NCBI GenBank assembly: GCA_019429205.1
Contig: JAHYIT010000014.1
Coordinates: 1 to 63,387, forward strand
Direction: 5' to 3'
DNA: 63,387 nt
Source of the DNA: Mariniphaga sp.
GTDB taxonomy: Bacteria > Bacteroidota > Bacteroidia > Bacteroidales > Prolixibacteraceae
Shown: in pieces, positions 44,985 through 54,401 of the stretch
How positions within the stretch are numbered: the stretch's first letter is position 1
Layout of the letters: each line of letters opens with the position of its first letter
Notes under the pieces: generated by a model
The model's input: only the letters and a program-made list of their open reading frames with translations
What the model was told of the DNA's origin: nothing
Databases searched by the model: none
Program-made: the position numbers and the translations under genes

Positions 44985-45012
44985 TCCCCTTTGTTTAGTT
45001 TAACACGGGGAA
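44984..45012 (-). promoter_or_regulatory. Hairpin covering the Shine-Dalgarno of the B12 operon
   Basis: TTCCCC at 44984-44989 and GGGGAA at 45007-45012 form a 6-bp stem in the + strand representation. On the minus strand the second arm contains AAAGGGG, the only good Shine-Dalgarno sequence, just before the ATG at 44984. It may be the riboswitch expression platform that blocks translation when cobalamin is bound. Confidence 0.5.
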
Positions 45013-45067
45013 ATAAAAAGTCAGGTAATGAAACCGACGCTTTTATTCCCGAAAGCTTTTTTGAAAA

Positions 45068-45228
45068 TGGCAGGTCTTCTGGCTTACCCCAATTAGCGGC
45101 GGCCTTCCCGCCCCTCCCGATAGTTATCAGGACGGGACAGTGGCTAAGGATGTCGCCAACATGAAAGGTTTACAGCTGCGGGTACAGCTCCGGTTTTTCA
45201 CCGGATTCCCTTTTGTAATAAACCATTT
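45068..45228 (-). ncRNA. Cobalamin riboswitch
   Basis: Read on the minus strand, the sequence has the consensus landmarks in order: AATCCGGTGAAAAACCGGAGC (P3-P4 region), TACCCGCAGCTGTAA (B12 box area), and the 3' GCCAGAAGACCTGCC closing stem. It lies about 84 nt upstream of the operon start codon. A TCCCG...CGGGA stem with an imperfect GATAGTTATC centre (45115-45137) sits in a variable arm. It should repress the downstream B12-uptake genes when cobalamin is abundant. Limits at 5' end estimated from the -7 box. Confidence 0.93.
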
Positions 45229-45234
45229 TCGCTG

Positions 45235-45242
45235 CAAAGGTA
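45235..45242 (-). promoter_or_regulatory. -7 promoter box of the cobalamin operon
   Basis: TACCTTTG on the minus strand matches the Bacteroidota -7 element TAnnTTTG. The start site would fall near 45230, just ahead of the riboswitch. The expected -33 TTTG is present but too close (about 12 nt), so that part is weak. Confidence 0.45.
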
Positions 45243-45291
45243 ATAATTCGGAAACAAATTCCTATTTAGAATGTTTCTAAATAAATTTTTA

Positions 45292-45299
45292 TATTTTTG
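45292..45299 (+). promoter_or_regulatory. -7 promoter box of the divergent TonB receptor
   Basis: TATTTTTG matches TAnnTTTG; the predicted start near 45305 is 17 bases before the ATG at 45322 and excludes the upstream in-frame ATG at 45271. Confidence 0.45.
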
Positions 45300-45321
45300 C
45301 TGCAAACAAAAAATTAATAAA

Positions 45322-47652
45322 ATGAAGATTGACAAAATCTTAATCACAGTAATTTTTTCAGGGTTAATTGTTCATTCTTTTGCACTCGATAATACTGATG
45401 CCGTAATCATAGGCCACGTGGTTTCAAGAGGTGAGCATATTCCTTTTGTAAATATTTATCTTGAGGACACAAATTACGGAACAACCACCGATGTTACCGG
45501 ACACTACATGATGGTGGATTTACCCGAAGGTGAATTTGTTTTGGTAGCCAGAATGGTCGGTTACAAAATTCAAAAAAAACCGGTCACGCTGAAGGCCGGT
45601 GAAACCATTGAGGTTAATTTTGAACTGGAGGAAGATGTTCTGCGTGTGGGCGAGGTAGTTGTTACAGGCACCAAAACGTTTAAACGCCAAACCGAAAGTG
45701 CGGTTATTGTTAATGTACTCGATTCGAAAACCATAAAAAGTGTGGCCGCACAAACCGTTTCGGAAGCCCTGAATTTTCAGCCCGGGTTGCGCATGGAAGT
45801 GGATTGCCAAACCTGCAATTACACGCAATTGCGTATGAACGGACTCGGGGGCGCATACAGCCAGATACTTGTGAACAACAGGGCGGTTTTTAGTCCGTTA
45901 ACCGGGCTTTACGGGCTGGAGCAATTGCCTTCGGAAATGGTTGAACGCATCGAAGTGGTTCGCGGCGGAGCGTCGGCTCTTTATGGTTCGAGCGCCATTG
46001 GCGGAACAGTGAATATAATTACACGGATGCCACAACGAAATTCGTATGAAATAACTTCCAACAATTCCGTAATTGAAGGCGGGGCAGCCGATTTTAACCT
46101 GAATGGCACACTCACTGCACTTTCGCAAAGACGAAATGCAGGAGTTGCGCTTTATACTTCTCACCGCCAGCGCGATTTATACGATCACAACGGAGATAAT
46201 TTTTCTGAAATGCCCGCTCTGTCAAACAATTCGTTCGGTTTAAATTCTTTTTTTAAACTGGATGCCAACCAGGAGCTTCAGTTTAATTTTTCGAGCATGC
46301 ACGAATACCGGTATGGTGGTGAAATGGTGGATGGTCCTGCATTTCTTGCCCGGCAGTCGGAAGAGCGCACCCACGATGTGCTGATGGGAGGCGCCGATTA
46401 TGAAATCACCAGTGAAGATTACCGTACCTCGTTTGTTTTGTACACTGCCGGACAATACACCAAAAGAAAACACTTTACCGGAATTGTACCTGATAATCCG
46501 GCTGAATTGCAGGAATACAACAACAATCCGCCCTATGGCAATTCAGAAAATTACACCCTGCAGGTTGGAGCCCAACTGAACCATACGGTACAGGATTTTA
46601 TAAAGGGAAACAACACTTTAACATTTGGGACGGAATATGTTGTGGATGACGTTTACGATGTAATTGAAACATACAATTATTTAATTGACCAGAATTCGAG
46701 GAATATTGGCGCTTTTGTTCAAAGCGACTGGGAAATTACCCGAAAGACTACATTGCTGGCTGGAATTCGGGCCGACAAACACAATTTTGTTGACAATTTA
46801 ATTGTAAATCCCAGAATTTCCCTGCTTTTTAAACCCGATATAAATACGCAACTTCGCGCATCGTGGTCCACCGGATTCCGTGCGCCACAGGCTTTCGATG
46901 CCGATATGCACATAGCCTTTTCCGGTGGGGGAATTCAAACCATCAGCCTTGCTGATGACCTGAAAGAAGAACGCTCGCAAAGTTTGAGCGCATCCATGAA
47001 CTGGGACAAACCCACAGAAAAACACATTTACGGATTCACTCTGGAAGGTTTTTACACCCGGCTAAACGATGCATTTATTTTGGAAGAAGTGGGCAGAGAT
47101 GCCAATGGCAATTCGCTCATGGAAAAACGTAACGGCGGATTGAGCAATGTTTACGGCGCTACCTTTGAAGCACGGGCCAATTACAACCGCAATTTTCAGA
47201 TAGAAGCCGGAATCACATGGCAAAAAAGCCAGTACGAAGAACAGGTTGAATGGTCGGAACAACAGCCGGGAGTAAAAGAATACCTGAGAACTCCGGATAC
47301 ATACGGTTATTACACCGTCACCTGGACGCCAGGAAACCGTTTCAGTGCGGCGTTGTCGGGAATTTACACCGGTACCATGCTGGTGCCACATTACGGATTG
47401 GCAAGTGACGCAGGCACCCCGGAACAGGATCTTCTTGATAACACTCCTGAATTTTTAGAAATGAACCTGAAACTGGGTTATATTTTTAACATGCGCCGTC
47501 TCGATTCATCCATAGAACTGTTTGGGGGAATCAGCAACATGTTGAATCATTTTCAGAACGATTTCGATACCGGAAAAAACCGTGACAGCGCTTACATTTA
47601 CGGGCCTGCAAAACCGCGGACGTTTTTCCTGGGATTGCGGATTTTCAACTGA
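45322..47652 (+). CDS. TonB-dependent receptor with CarboxypepD-regulatory domain
   Basis: 776 residues from the ATG at 45322. Signal peptide, then a carboxypeptidase-regulatory-like beta-sandwich (about 27-105), a plug domain with MEVDCQTCNYTQLRMNGLGG and GGASALYGSSAIGGTVNIIT, and a beta-barrel ending in FFLGLRIFN (aromatic end). The CxxC pair in the plug is unusual and recalls receptors linked to metal or heme uptake. It imports a TonB-dependent substrate across the outer membrane; the substrate is unknown. It shares a divergent promoter region with the cobalamin operon but is not under the riboswitch. Confidence 0.85.
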   Translation: MKIDKILITVIFSGLIVHSFALDNTDAVIIGHVVSRGEHIPFVNIYLEDTNYGTTTDVTGHYMMVDLPEGEFVLVARMVGYKIQKKPVTLKAGETIEVNFELEEDVLRVGEVVVTGTKTFKRQTESAVIVNVLDSKTIKSVAAQTVSEALNFQPGLRMEVDCQTCNYTQLRMNGLGGAYSQILVNNRAVFSPLTGLYGLEQLPSEMVERIEVVRGGASALYGSSAIGGTVNIITRMPQRNSYEITSNNSVIEGGAADFNLNGTLTALSQRRNAGVALYTSHRQRDLYDHNGDNFSEMPALSNNSFGLNSFFKLDANQELQFNFSSMHEYRYGGEMVDGPAFLARQSEERTHDVLMGGADYEITSEDYRTSFVLYTAGQYTKRKHFTGIVPDNPAELQEYNNNPPYGNSENYTLQVGAQLNHTVQDFIKGNNTLTFGTEYVVDDVYDVIETYNYLIDQNSRNIGAFVQSDWEITRKTTLLAGIRADKHNFVDNLIVNPRISLLFKPDINTQLRASWSTGFRAPQAFDADMHIAFSGGGIQTISLADDLKEERSQSLSASMNWDKPTEKHIYGFTLEGFYTRLNDAFILEEVGRDANGNSLMEKRNGGLSNVYGATFEARANYNRNFQIEAGITWQKSQYEEQVEWSEQQPGVKEYLRTPDTYGYYTVTWTPGNRFSAALSGIYTGTMLVPHYGLASDAGTPEQDLLDNTPEFLEMNLKLGYIFNMRRLDSSIELFGGISNMLNHFQNDFDTGKNRDSAYIYGPAKPRTFFLGLRIFN

Positions 47653-47658
47653 TGGGTG

Positions 47659-47678
47659 GAGCGAATTCCGATTCGCTC
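47659..47678. terminator. 8-bp hairpin between convergent genes
   Basis: GAGCGAAT (47659-47666) pairs with ATTCGCTC (47671-47678) over a TCCG loop, just after the TonB receptor stop. The T content after it is moderate, so termination strength is uncertain. Confidence 0.5.
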
Positions 47679-47757
47679 ATTCTTTGTCCGGATTCAACTT
47701 CGATTCGTAAAAAAAACAGCTTTTAAGTTTAGAAGGGAGATATGTATATTCGCCCTA

Positions 47758-48930
47758 TTAGAAAATACGCGGTTTATTAACACTGATGCAGTGAAATCCG
47801 CCACTGAAACGATTTAAATCATAAGCCGAAACCGGAATAATCTTTTTTGAGGGAAAAACTTCCTGAAATATGCGGACAACTTCATTTTCTTTGGCTTGAA
47901 ATGCTTTTCGATTCGAATCATCTGAAACATCAGTATAGGAAGGCAGGATAACCAGAGAATTGGTGACAATGAAATTCATATAGCTTGTAACTGCTGCCGT
48001 TTTTCTTTTTCCTTGCGGGGTGCGTTGTTCGAAAATTAATAATGGGGCGAAAGGCACTTGTATCACGTTAAGTTTATTTCCATCCTGGTCGGTTGATTCC
48101 ACAAGAATCCGGTAATTTTCGTCGAGCCGTTTTTTGGCATCGGCCAAAATGGGATGGGAAATGGCTTCCTCTTCAGAAACACTGCTGATTAGTACAGTTT
48201 GCGCATCGGCAAACCGGCAAAATTCGTCCACATGCCCGTTAACGCCGTTCGGGTAAATATCCTGATAAATTGGCCCGGTAAACTGGCCGTCATCTTGAGG
48301 AATTCCCTGTTTGAGCCAGATAATCTTTTTCAGATGAAGAGCGTTTCTAAGTTCAGCCTCAATCATCTCCTTTGATTTTGGCTTGTTCTCAAGCAATTCA
48401 TGCGATTCTACAAGAAGGACGGTACCTTTACCATTTACCTCCCGCGAGCCTCCGGTGCTGTTTAGGGAGACTTGGGTCAGCGGAATTTTTTGTTTTTCTG
48501 CAATCTGATCAACAAATTTCAGCCGACTTCTGAAATACAAAAAATTGACAAGCTTCATTTTTCCCCTGTTACTCACCAGATACACCGGCCCAAAATCCCT
48601 TAGCCAGGCATTTGCGGGTATCCAGTTTAATGGAAAAAAATCAATGTTTTCTAAGTTACTGTCATATTTTTCAAGAATCAGCTTAATATTCTCCTGGTTG
48701 GCGTTTTCTTTAATAAAAAGAGTAACCTTGTCTTTTTGTGAAATGATGCCGGCAAGTTTTGGAACGATTTCATAAAAATCGGTTGTCCATACAAAGCAGG
48801 TTGAGGCAGACGGTTCGAAATCGGCCGGATGATAATATAGTTTATCTTCGGACGAAGTGGTGCATGAACTTCCAGAAAAAATCTGAAGCATAGTGACCAA
48901 CAATGAAACCCTGAAGATTATATTTCTCAT
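47758..48930 (-). CDS. Agmatine/peptidylarginine-deiminase-family lipoprotein (copy 1)
   Basis: 390 residues from the ATG at 48930 (an ATG at 48969 would overlap the upstream gene and precede the signal). Lipoprotein signal ending in SGSSC. The PAD_porph guanidino-modifying fold is complete: RDFGPVYL, GGSREVNGKGT, the catalytic His-Asp in NGHVDEFCRF and the nucleophile Cys in GGFHC near the C-terminus. Agmatine deiminase makes N-carbamoylputrescine; the secreted P. gingivalis enzyme citrullinates C-terminal arginine. The membrane anchor suggests substrates outside the cytoplasm. It lies 19 bp downstream of a close paralogue. Confidence 0.85.
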   Translation of the reverse strand: MRNIIFRVSLLVTMLQIFSGSSCTTSSEDKLYYHPADFEPSASTCFVWTTDFYEIVPKLAGIISQKDKVTLFIKENANQENIKLILEKYDSNLENIDFFPLNWIPANAWLRDFGPVYLVSNRGKMKLVNFLYFRSRLKFVDQIAEKQKIPLTQVSLNSTGGSREVNGKGTVLLVESHELLENKPKSKEMIEAELRNALHLKKIIWLKQGIPQDDGQFTGPIYQDIYPNGVNGHVDEFCRFADAQTVLISSVSEEEAISHPILADAKKRLDENYRILVESTDQDGNKLNVIQVPFAPLLIFEQRTPQGKRKTAAVTSYMNFIVTNSLVILPSYTDVSDDSNRKAFQAKENEVVRIFQEVFPSKKIIPVSAYDLNRFSGGFHCISVNKPRIF

Positions 48931-48949
48931 CTTTAAAAATGAAATAAGG

Positions 48950-50122
48950 TTACTTAAATAATGGCTCATTTATGCTTATACAATGAAATCCCCCACTGAA
49001 CCGGTTCAAATCTCCGGCAGGTAATCTAATGATTTCTTTTAAAGGAAAGGCATTTGAAAGAATGTTTTTTACCTGATCTTCTATGGCTGCCACTCTTTTC
49101 CGGTCTGATTTATTAACGCTTGAAACGTATGAAGGCATTATAACCATTGAGTTGGTTACAATAAAATTCATGTAGCTGGTAACCAATGTCATATATTTTA
49201 AAGTCTCTCCTTCAGGTCTTTCAAAAACAAGAAGGGGAGCAAAGGGAACTTTTATGATATTAAACTTATTTCCATCCTGATCGGATGAATTTACCAGAAT
49301 TTCATAATTTTCATCCAGCCTATTTTTTGCCTCAGCAAATATCGGATGCTTTTTTGCTTCACTTTCCGTGACACTGCTAATAAGCACCGTTTTTCCATCA
49401 ACAAAACGGCAAAATTCATCAACATGTCCATTTACCCCATTCGGATATATTTGGTCGAACAAAGGTCCTTCAAGTTCACTGTCATCCTGAGGAATCCCTT
49501 TTTTAAGCCAAATTACTTTTTTTATGTTCAGTGCTTCAAAATATGCTTTTTCAATTTCTGTAAGTGATCGGGATTTATTAACACTTAATTCATGTTGTTC
49601 ACAAAGAATAAGGGTTCCTTTACCATTTGTCTCCCTTGATCCTCCTGAACTGTTCAATGCATTGTAATCATGCGGTACATTTAATTTACCTGCTAATTGT
49701 TCATTAAAAGATATACTTTTCCCAAAATAATTAAAGCTGATTATTTTCTTTTCACCCTTCCTGTTTCCAAGGTAAACTGGTCCGAAATCTCTAATCCAGG
49801 CATTTTGCGGCTTATTTTTTACCGTCACAATAGTGATATTATTTAAATTTCCTTCATGCTTTTCAAGAACCTGGTGAATTAAATTCATATCTTCACTTTC
49901 GTCAGCATATAAGGTAACTCTGTCTTTTTGTGAAATTATACCGGCTACCTGGGGAATGATCTCATAAAAATCTGTTGTCCAGATAAAACAGGTTGAAGCC
50001 GATGGTTCAAAATCTGCCGGATAATAAAACACATCTAAATTTTGCTGTCGGGAACATGAAAATATTATTGCCAATATTAATACCGGAATAATATTTCTTC
50101 TGAAACCTGCAAAATATTCCAT
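48950..50122 (-). CDS. Agmatine/peptidylarginine-deiminase-family lipoprotein (copy 2)
   Basis: 390 residues. Lipoprotein signal with lipobox IIFSC. The same catalytic residues as copy 1 are present: RDFGPVYLG, GGSRETNGKGT, NGHVDEFCRF and GGFHC. The two proteins are near-identical over the active-site blocks but differ clearly between them, so the duplication is not recent. No T9SS domain, unlike P. gingivalis PPAD. It is 13 bp downstream of the lgt stop, so both copies probably are co-transcribed with lgt. Confidence 0.85.
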   Translation of the reverse strand: MEYFAGFRRNIIPVLILAIIFSCSRQQNLDVFYYPADFEPSASTCFIWTTDFYEIIPQVAGIISQKDRVTLYADESEDMNLIHQVLEKHEGNLNNITIVTVKNKPQNAWIRDFGPVYLGNRKGEKKIISFNYFGKSISFNEQLAGKLNVPHDYNALNSSGGSRETNGKGTLILCEQHELSVNKSRSLTEIEKAYFEALNIKKVIWLKKGIPQDDSELEGPLFDQIYPNGVNGHVDEFCRFVDGKTVLISSVTESEAKKHPIFAEAKNRLDENYEILVNSSDQDGNKFNIIKVPFAPLLVFERPEGETLKYMTLVTSYMNFIVTNSMVIMPSYVSSVNKSDRKRVAAIEDQVKNILSNAFPLKEIIRLPAGDLNRFSGGFHCISINEPLFK

Positions 50123-50135
50123 GAAAAAATTCAGT

Positions 50136-50948
50136 TTACTTATTATAAATTTTTTCAGGCAATTTTAAGGCTCGTAAAACCAAAAATATTCCGGCCAAAA
50201 CAAACGGAACACTCAGCCACTGTCCCATGTTCAATGACATGGTTGCTTCAAAAGCCTCCTGGTCTTCTTTTATATACTCGATAAAAAAGCGGGCGGCAAA
50301 AATCAAGATAAAAAACATACCCGTTAAAAGTCCTTCCTTGTATTTTGAACGGGTTCGCCAGTACATGTACATTAATATTCCGAACGAAATAAAATAGGCC
50401 AGCGCTTCATAAATTTGTGTAGGATGTTTTGCAACTGCTTCCCCGTTGCGTTCGAATATGAATCCCCAGGGAAGCGTTGTTTCAATTCCGTAAATTTCGG
50501 AATTCATCAAATTTCCCAAACGAATAAAACCTGCCACAAGTGCCGTAGGAACAACAATGCGGTCGATGGTCCAGAAAACATTGCGTTTGGTTATTAATTT
50601 TGAATGAATCATCAGCGCTAAAAAAATCCCAATAGCCCCTCCGTGGCTGGCCAGTCCGCCATGCCAAACCTTAAAAATTTCTGCCGGGTATTGAGAATAA
50701 TACTCCCAACCGTAAAAGAAAACATGCCCCAAACGGGCGCCAACTATGGTTGCAATTATGATGTAAAAGAACAGGGAATCGATCCATTTTTGAGGTACTT
50801 TTTCCGATTTAAGCATCTTTTCGCCAATGTAATAACCGATTAAAAACCCGGAGGCAAAAAGCAGCCCATACCAGCGTACTGAGAGCGGGCCTAAATTAAA
50901 TAACTCGGGATTGGCATTCCAGTGAATAAAATTTAAAAGGTGTATCAT
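50136..50948 (-). CDS. lgt: Prolipoprotein diacylglyceryl transferase
   Basis: 270 residues, about seven membrane segments. The Lgt signature is visible: WHGGLASHGGAIG (about 97-109), and the catalytic-region GNLMNSEIYG with an essential Arg/Asn set, plus HPTQIYEA (about 181). It transfers diacylglycerol from phosphatidylglycerol to the lipobox cysteine of prolipoproteins, so it serves the many lipoproteins encoded here. It starts 11 bp downstream of secA on the same strand, a sensible grouping of export genes. Confidence 0.93.
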   Translation of the reverse strand: MIHLLNFIHWNANPELFNLGPLSVRWYGLLFASGFLIGYYIGEKMLKSEKVPQKWIDSLFFYIIIATIVGARLGHVFFYGWEYYSQYPAEIFKVWHGGLASHGGAIGIFLALMIHSKLITKRNVFWTIDRIVVPTALVAGFIRLGNLMNSEIYGIETTLPWGFIFERNGEAVAKHPTQIYEALAYFISFGILMYMYWRTRSKYKEGLLTGMFFILIFAARFFIEYIKEDQEAFEATMSLNMGQWLSVPFVLAGIFLVLRALKLPEKIYNK

Positions 50949-50959
50949 ACTTTATTTTT

Positions 50960-53900
50960 TTATGCGCCTCTTCCGTGGCAGTGTTTGAATTTTTTTCCGC
51001 TTCCACAAGGACACGGATCGTTGCGTCCCACTTTTTTCTCTACCCTTACCGGCTGAGGTCTTGAACGTTCTCCGGTTTGAGTGTTTGCTCCTTCCATTGG
51101 ATTTTCCACCCCGGGCATATCCGATTTTTGGGTTTTATAACGGCTCATATCGGTGCGTTTCCGCTCCTCGGCCTGCCTTACCTGATCGGGGCTCTGAATC
51201 GGAATGTGGCCTTTCATCAACGTGCCCACCACATCTTTATTCACCTTGCTCACCATAATTTTAAACAGGTTGAATGATTCGAATTTGTATATCAGAAGTG
51301 GATCTTTTTGTTCGTAAGAAGCATTCTGAACCGACTGTTTTAAATCGTCCATTTCACGAAGCTGCTCTTTCCATGCTTCGTCGATAGTATTCAACACTAC
51401 CTGCTTTTGGTAAGATTTCACCAGCTCTTTTCCTTTGTTCAGGTAAGCTTTTTCAAGGTTGCATATAATCTGAAAAACCCTTTTCCCGTCAGAAATAGGA
51501 ACAACTATATTTTTGTAAACCTGCGATTTGGTTTCATAAACATTTTTAATAACCGGAAAAGCCTGTTTTGAAATGGATTCTACCTTCCGGTTGTAACTGT
51601 CGATCATCTTTTGGAAAATCCGTTCTGTGCTTTCATTAACAGCAAGTTGCTTAAAATCCTCTTCCGAAACCGGCGATTCAATGGAAAGCAGCCGCAGCAA
51701 TTCCATGTTAAAATCTTCAAACCGGTCGGAACCGTAATACTCATTTATGAGTTCTTCCACTGAATCATACATCATATTTAACAAGTCCACATCCAGCCGT
51801 TCGCCAAACAAGGCGTGCTTTCTTCGTTTGTAAATTACTTCGCGTTGAGAGTTCATAACATCGTCATATTCAAGAAGTCGTTTCCTTATTCCGAAGTTGT
51901 TTTCTTCCACTTTGCGCTGTGCCCGTTCAATTGATTTTGAAATCATGGAGTGCTGAATCACCTCTCCTTCTTTCAGGCCCAGGCGGTCCATCACACCGGA
52001 AATGCGGTCGGAACCAAACAGGCGCATTAAATCATCTTCGAGCGAAACATAAAACTGCGACGAACCGGGGTCACCCTGCCGTCCGGCCCGACCGCGCAAC
52101 TGCCGGTCAACGCGCCGCGAATCGTGGCGTTCGGTACCTACAATGGCTAAACCGCCGGCCTTTTTCACTTCGGGCGCCAGTTTAATGTCGGTACCGCGGC
52201 CAGCCATGTTGGTTGCGATTGTAACACCGCCGACACGACCAGCTTCTGCAACAATCTCTGCCTCGCGGGCATGCAATTTGGCATTCAGCACGTTGTGTTT
52301 AATTCCACGAATTTTGAGCATCCGGCTCAATAATTCTGAAATTTCAACCGACGTTGTACCCACGAGTACCGGTCGTCCGGCTTTGTTCAGTTCCACAATT
52401 TCATCAATTACCGAATTGTATTTTTCCCGTTTGGTCTTGAAAACCAGGTCTTCCCTGTCGTCGCGGACAATGGGACGATTGGTGGGAATCACCACAACTT
52501 CCAGTTTGTAGATATCCCAGAATTCTCCGGCCTCGGTTTCAGCAGTACCTGTCATACCGGCCAGTTTATGATACATTCTGAAGTAATTCTGAAGCGTAAT
52601 TGTAGCAAACGTCTGGGTTGCTGCTTCAACCTTTACTCTTTCTTTTGCTTCAATAGCCTGATGTAATCCATCGGAATAACGGCGCCCTTCCATAATGCGG
52701 CCAGTTTGCTCGTCCACAATTTTAACCTTATTATCAATCACTACATATTCCACATCTTTTTCGAACATGGTGTAGGCTTTGAATAACTGGTTTATGGTGT
52801 GAACTCTTTCCGATTTTACGGCGTAATCCTGCAGCAGTTTATCTTTCTTTTCCAGCAGCTCTTCGTGTGGCAGTCCGGCATTTTCAAGTTCTGCCATTGT
52901 TGTTCCCATGTCGGGCAGTACAAAAAAGTCGGGATCATCGAAACCTTCTGAAATCAGGTCAATCCCCTTATCAGTAAGTTCTACCGAGTTTTGTTTTTCC
53001 TCAATAACAAAAAAGAGCGGATCGGTTACAATATGCATATTCTTATTGTTATCCTGCATATAAAAATTCTCCGTTTTCGTCATCAGGTTTTTCATTCCTT
53101 CTTCGCTCAGGAATTTTATGATTGACTTATTTTTAGGTAATCCTTTATGAGCGCGAAGCAACAGCAAACCGCCTTCTTTCCTTTCTTCGTCGGTGGCATT
53201 TTCTTTTGTCAGCAACTTTTTGGCATCAATAAATATGTGATTAACCAATTCGCGCTGGGCTTTAAACAGTTTTTCCACATATCCTTTCAATTCTTCAAAC
53301 TGCTGGTTTTCACCTTTGGGAACCGGTCCTGAAATAATTAATGGTGTACGGGCATCATCTATAAGTACCGAGTCCACCTCATCCACAATGGCGTAGTGAT
53401 GTTTTCGCTGTACCAAATCTTCAGGATTGATAGACATGTTGTCGCGCAAATAATCAAACCCGAATTCATTGTTTGTTCCGTAAGTTATATCGGCATTGTA
53501 GGCTTTCCGCCGCGCTTCGGAGTTGGGCTGGTGTTTGTCGATGCAATCCACTGTTAACCCGTGAAATTCGAAAATAGGTCCCATCCATTCGGCATCACGT
53601 TTCGCCAGGTAGTCGTTCACCGTTACCAAATGCACACCACGCCCGGCCAGTGCATTCAAAAACACCGGTAATGTAGCCACCAGCGTTTTTCCTTCACCGG
53701 TTGCCATCTCGGCAATTTTACCCTGGTGAAGAACAACTCCGCCAATTAGCTGCACATCGTAATGTACCATATCCCAGGTAATTTCGCTACCTCCCGCCAT
53801 CCAGCGGTTTTTCCACAAAGCTTTTTCGCCCTGTACCGAAATGCTGGCCCTGGTGGAGGCCAGGTCTTTATCGTAATCACGGGCAGAAACTTCCACTGTT

Positions 53901-54277
53901 TCGTTTTCGAAAAACCGGCGGGCAGTTTCTTTCACAATAGAAAATGCAATTGGAAGAATTTCATTTAAAACCGCTTCAATTTTTTCATCAATTGTTTCCT
54001 CAAGCTTATCAATTTGTTTGTAAATCTCTTCGCTATCCTGAATTTCAGCGTCTTCAGCCTTCTCCTTTAATGCGGCAATCTCATCCTCCTCCGGCTTAAT
54101 CCGTTCACTTATTATTTGCCTCAATCTATCCGTTTCGTTGCGCAGCTCATCGTTTGAAAAATTAATTATTCGCTGGTACTCCAGTTTTATTTGTTCAACA
54201 ATCGGATTAACTTCCTTTATATCTCTTTCCGATTTGTTTCCGAGAATTTTCCCGAGTATTTTGGTTACAAATGCCAT
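50960..54277 (-). CDS. secA: Preprotein translocase ATPase SecA
   Basis: 1105 residues, longer than E. coli SecA (901) through a Bacteroidota-type insert region. Motor motifs: [11 protein letters not shown] (Walker A), [16 protein letters not shown] (Walker B and following), and the second domain [10 protein letters not shown] and [12 protein letters not shown]. The preprotein-crosslinking region, helical wing and scaffold are present. The C-terminus has the SEC-C zinc motif [18 protein letters not shown] that binds SecB and lipids. It drives Sec-dependent export. The divergent glycoside hydrolase starts 125 bp upstream. Confidence 0.97.
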   Translation of the reverse strand: MAFVTKILGKILGNKSERDIKEVNPIVEQIKLEYQRIINFSNDELRNETDRLRQIISERIKPEEDEIAALKEKAEDAEIQDSEEIYKQIDKLEETIDEKIEAVLNEILPIAFSIVKETARRFFENETVEVSARDYDKDLASTRASISVQGEKALWKNRWMAGGSEITWDMVHYDVQLIGGVVLHQGKIAEMATGEGKTLVATLPVFLNALAGRGVHLVTVNDYLAKRDAEWMGPIFEFHGLTVDCIDKHQPNSEARRKAYNADITYGTNNEFGFDYLRDNMSINPEDLVQRKHHYAIVDEVDSVLIDDARTPLIISGPVPKGENQQFEELKGYVEKLFKAQRELVNHIFIDAKKLLTKENATDEERKEGGLLLLRAHKGLPKNKSIIKFLSEEGMKNLMTKTENFYMQDNNKNMHIVTDPLFFVIEEKQNSVELTDKGIDLISEGFDDPDFFVLPDMGTTMAELENAGLPHEELLEKKDKLLQDYAVKSERVHTINQLFKAYTMFEKDVEYVVIDNKVKIVDEQTGRIMEGRRYSDGLHQAIEAKERVKVEAATQTFATITLQNYFRMYHKLAGMTGTAETEAGEFWDIYKLEVVVIPTNRPIVRDDREDLVFKTKREKYNSVIDEIVELNKAGRPVLVGTTSVEISELLSRMLKIRGIKHNVLNAKLHAREAEIVAEAGRVGGVTIATNMAGRGTDIKLAPEVKKAGGLAIVGTERHDSRRVDRQLRGRAGRQGDPGSSQFYVSLEDDLMRLFGSDRISGVMDRLGLKEGEVIQHSMISKSIERAQRKVEENNFGIRKRLLEYDDVMNSQREVIYKRRKHALFGERLDVDLLNMMYDSVEELINEYYGSDRFEDFNMELLRLLSIESPVSEEDFKQLAVNESTERIFQKMIDSYNRKVESISKQAFPVIKNVYETKSQVYKNIVVPISDGKRVFQIICNLEKAYLNKGKELVKSYQKQVVLNTIDEAWKEQLREMDDLKQSVQNASYEQKDPLLIYKFESFNLFKIMVSKVNKDVVGTLMKGHIPIQSPDQVRQAEERKRTDMSRYKTQKSDMPGVENPMEGANTQTGERSRPQPVRVEKKVGRNDPCPCGSGKKFKHCHGRGA

Positions 54278-54373
54278 ACTGCAAATTTTTATGTTTTTTT
54301 AAAACAGATGCAAAGGTAATCAATTGTAAGGGCTTAATCAGAAAAAGCGGGCAAATATTTAACGAAAATAAGG

Positions 54374-54381
54374 TACTTTTG
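54374..54381 (+). promoter_or_regulatory. -7 promoter box of the T9SS glycoside hydrolase
   Basis: TACTTTTG matches TAnnTTTG 20 bases upstream of the ATG at 54402. No convincing -33 box was seen. Confidence 0.4.
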
Positions 54382-54401
54382 ATCTTCCAAAAAGAAATGC
54401 T

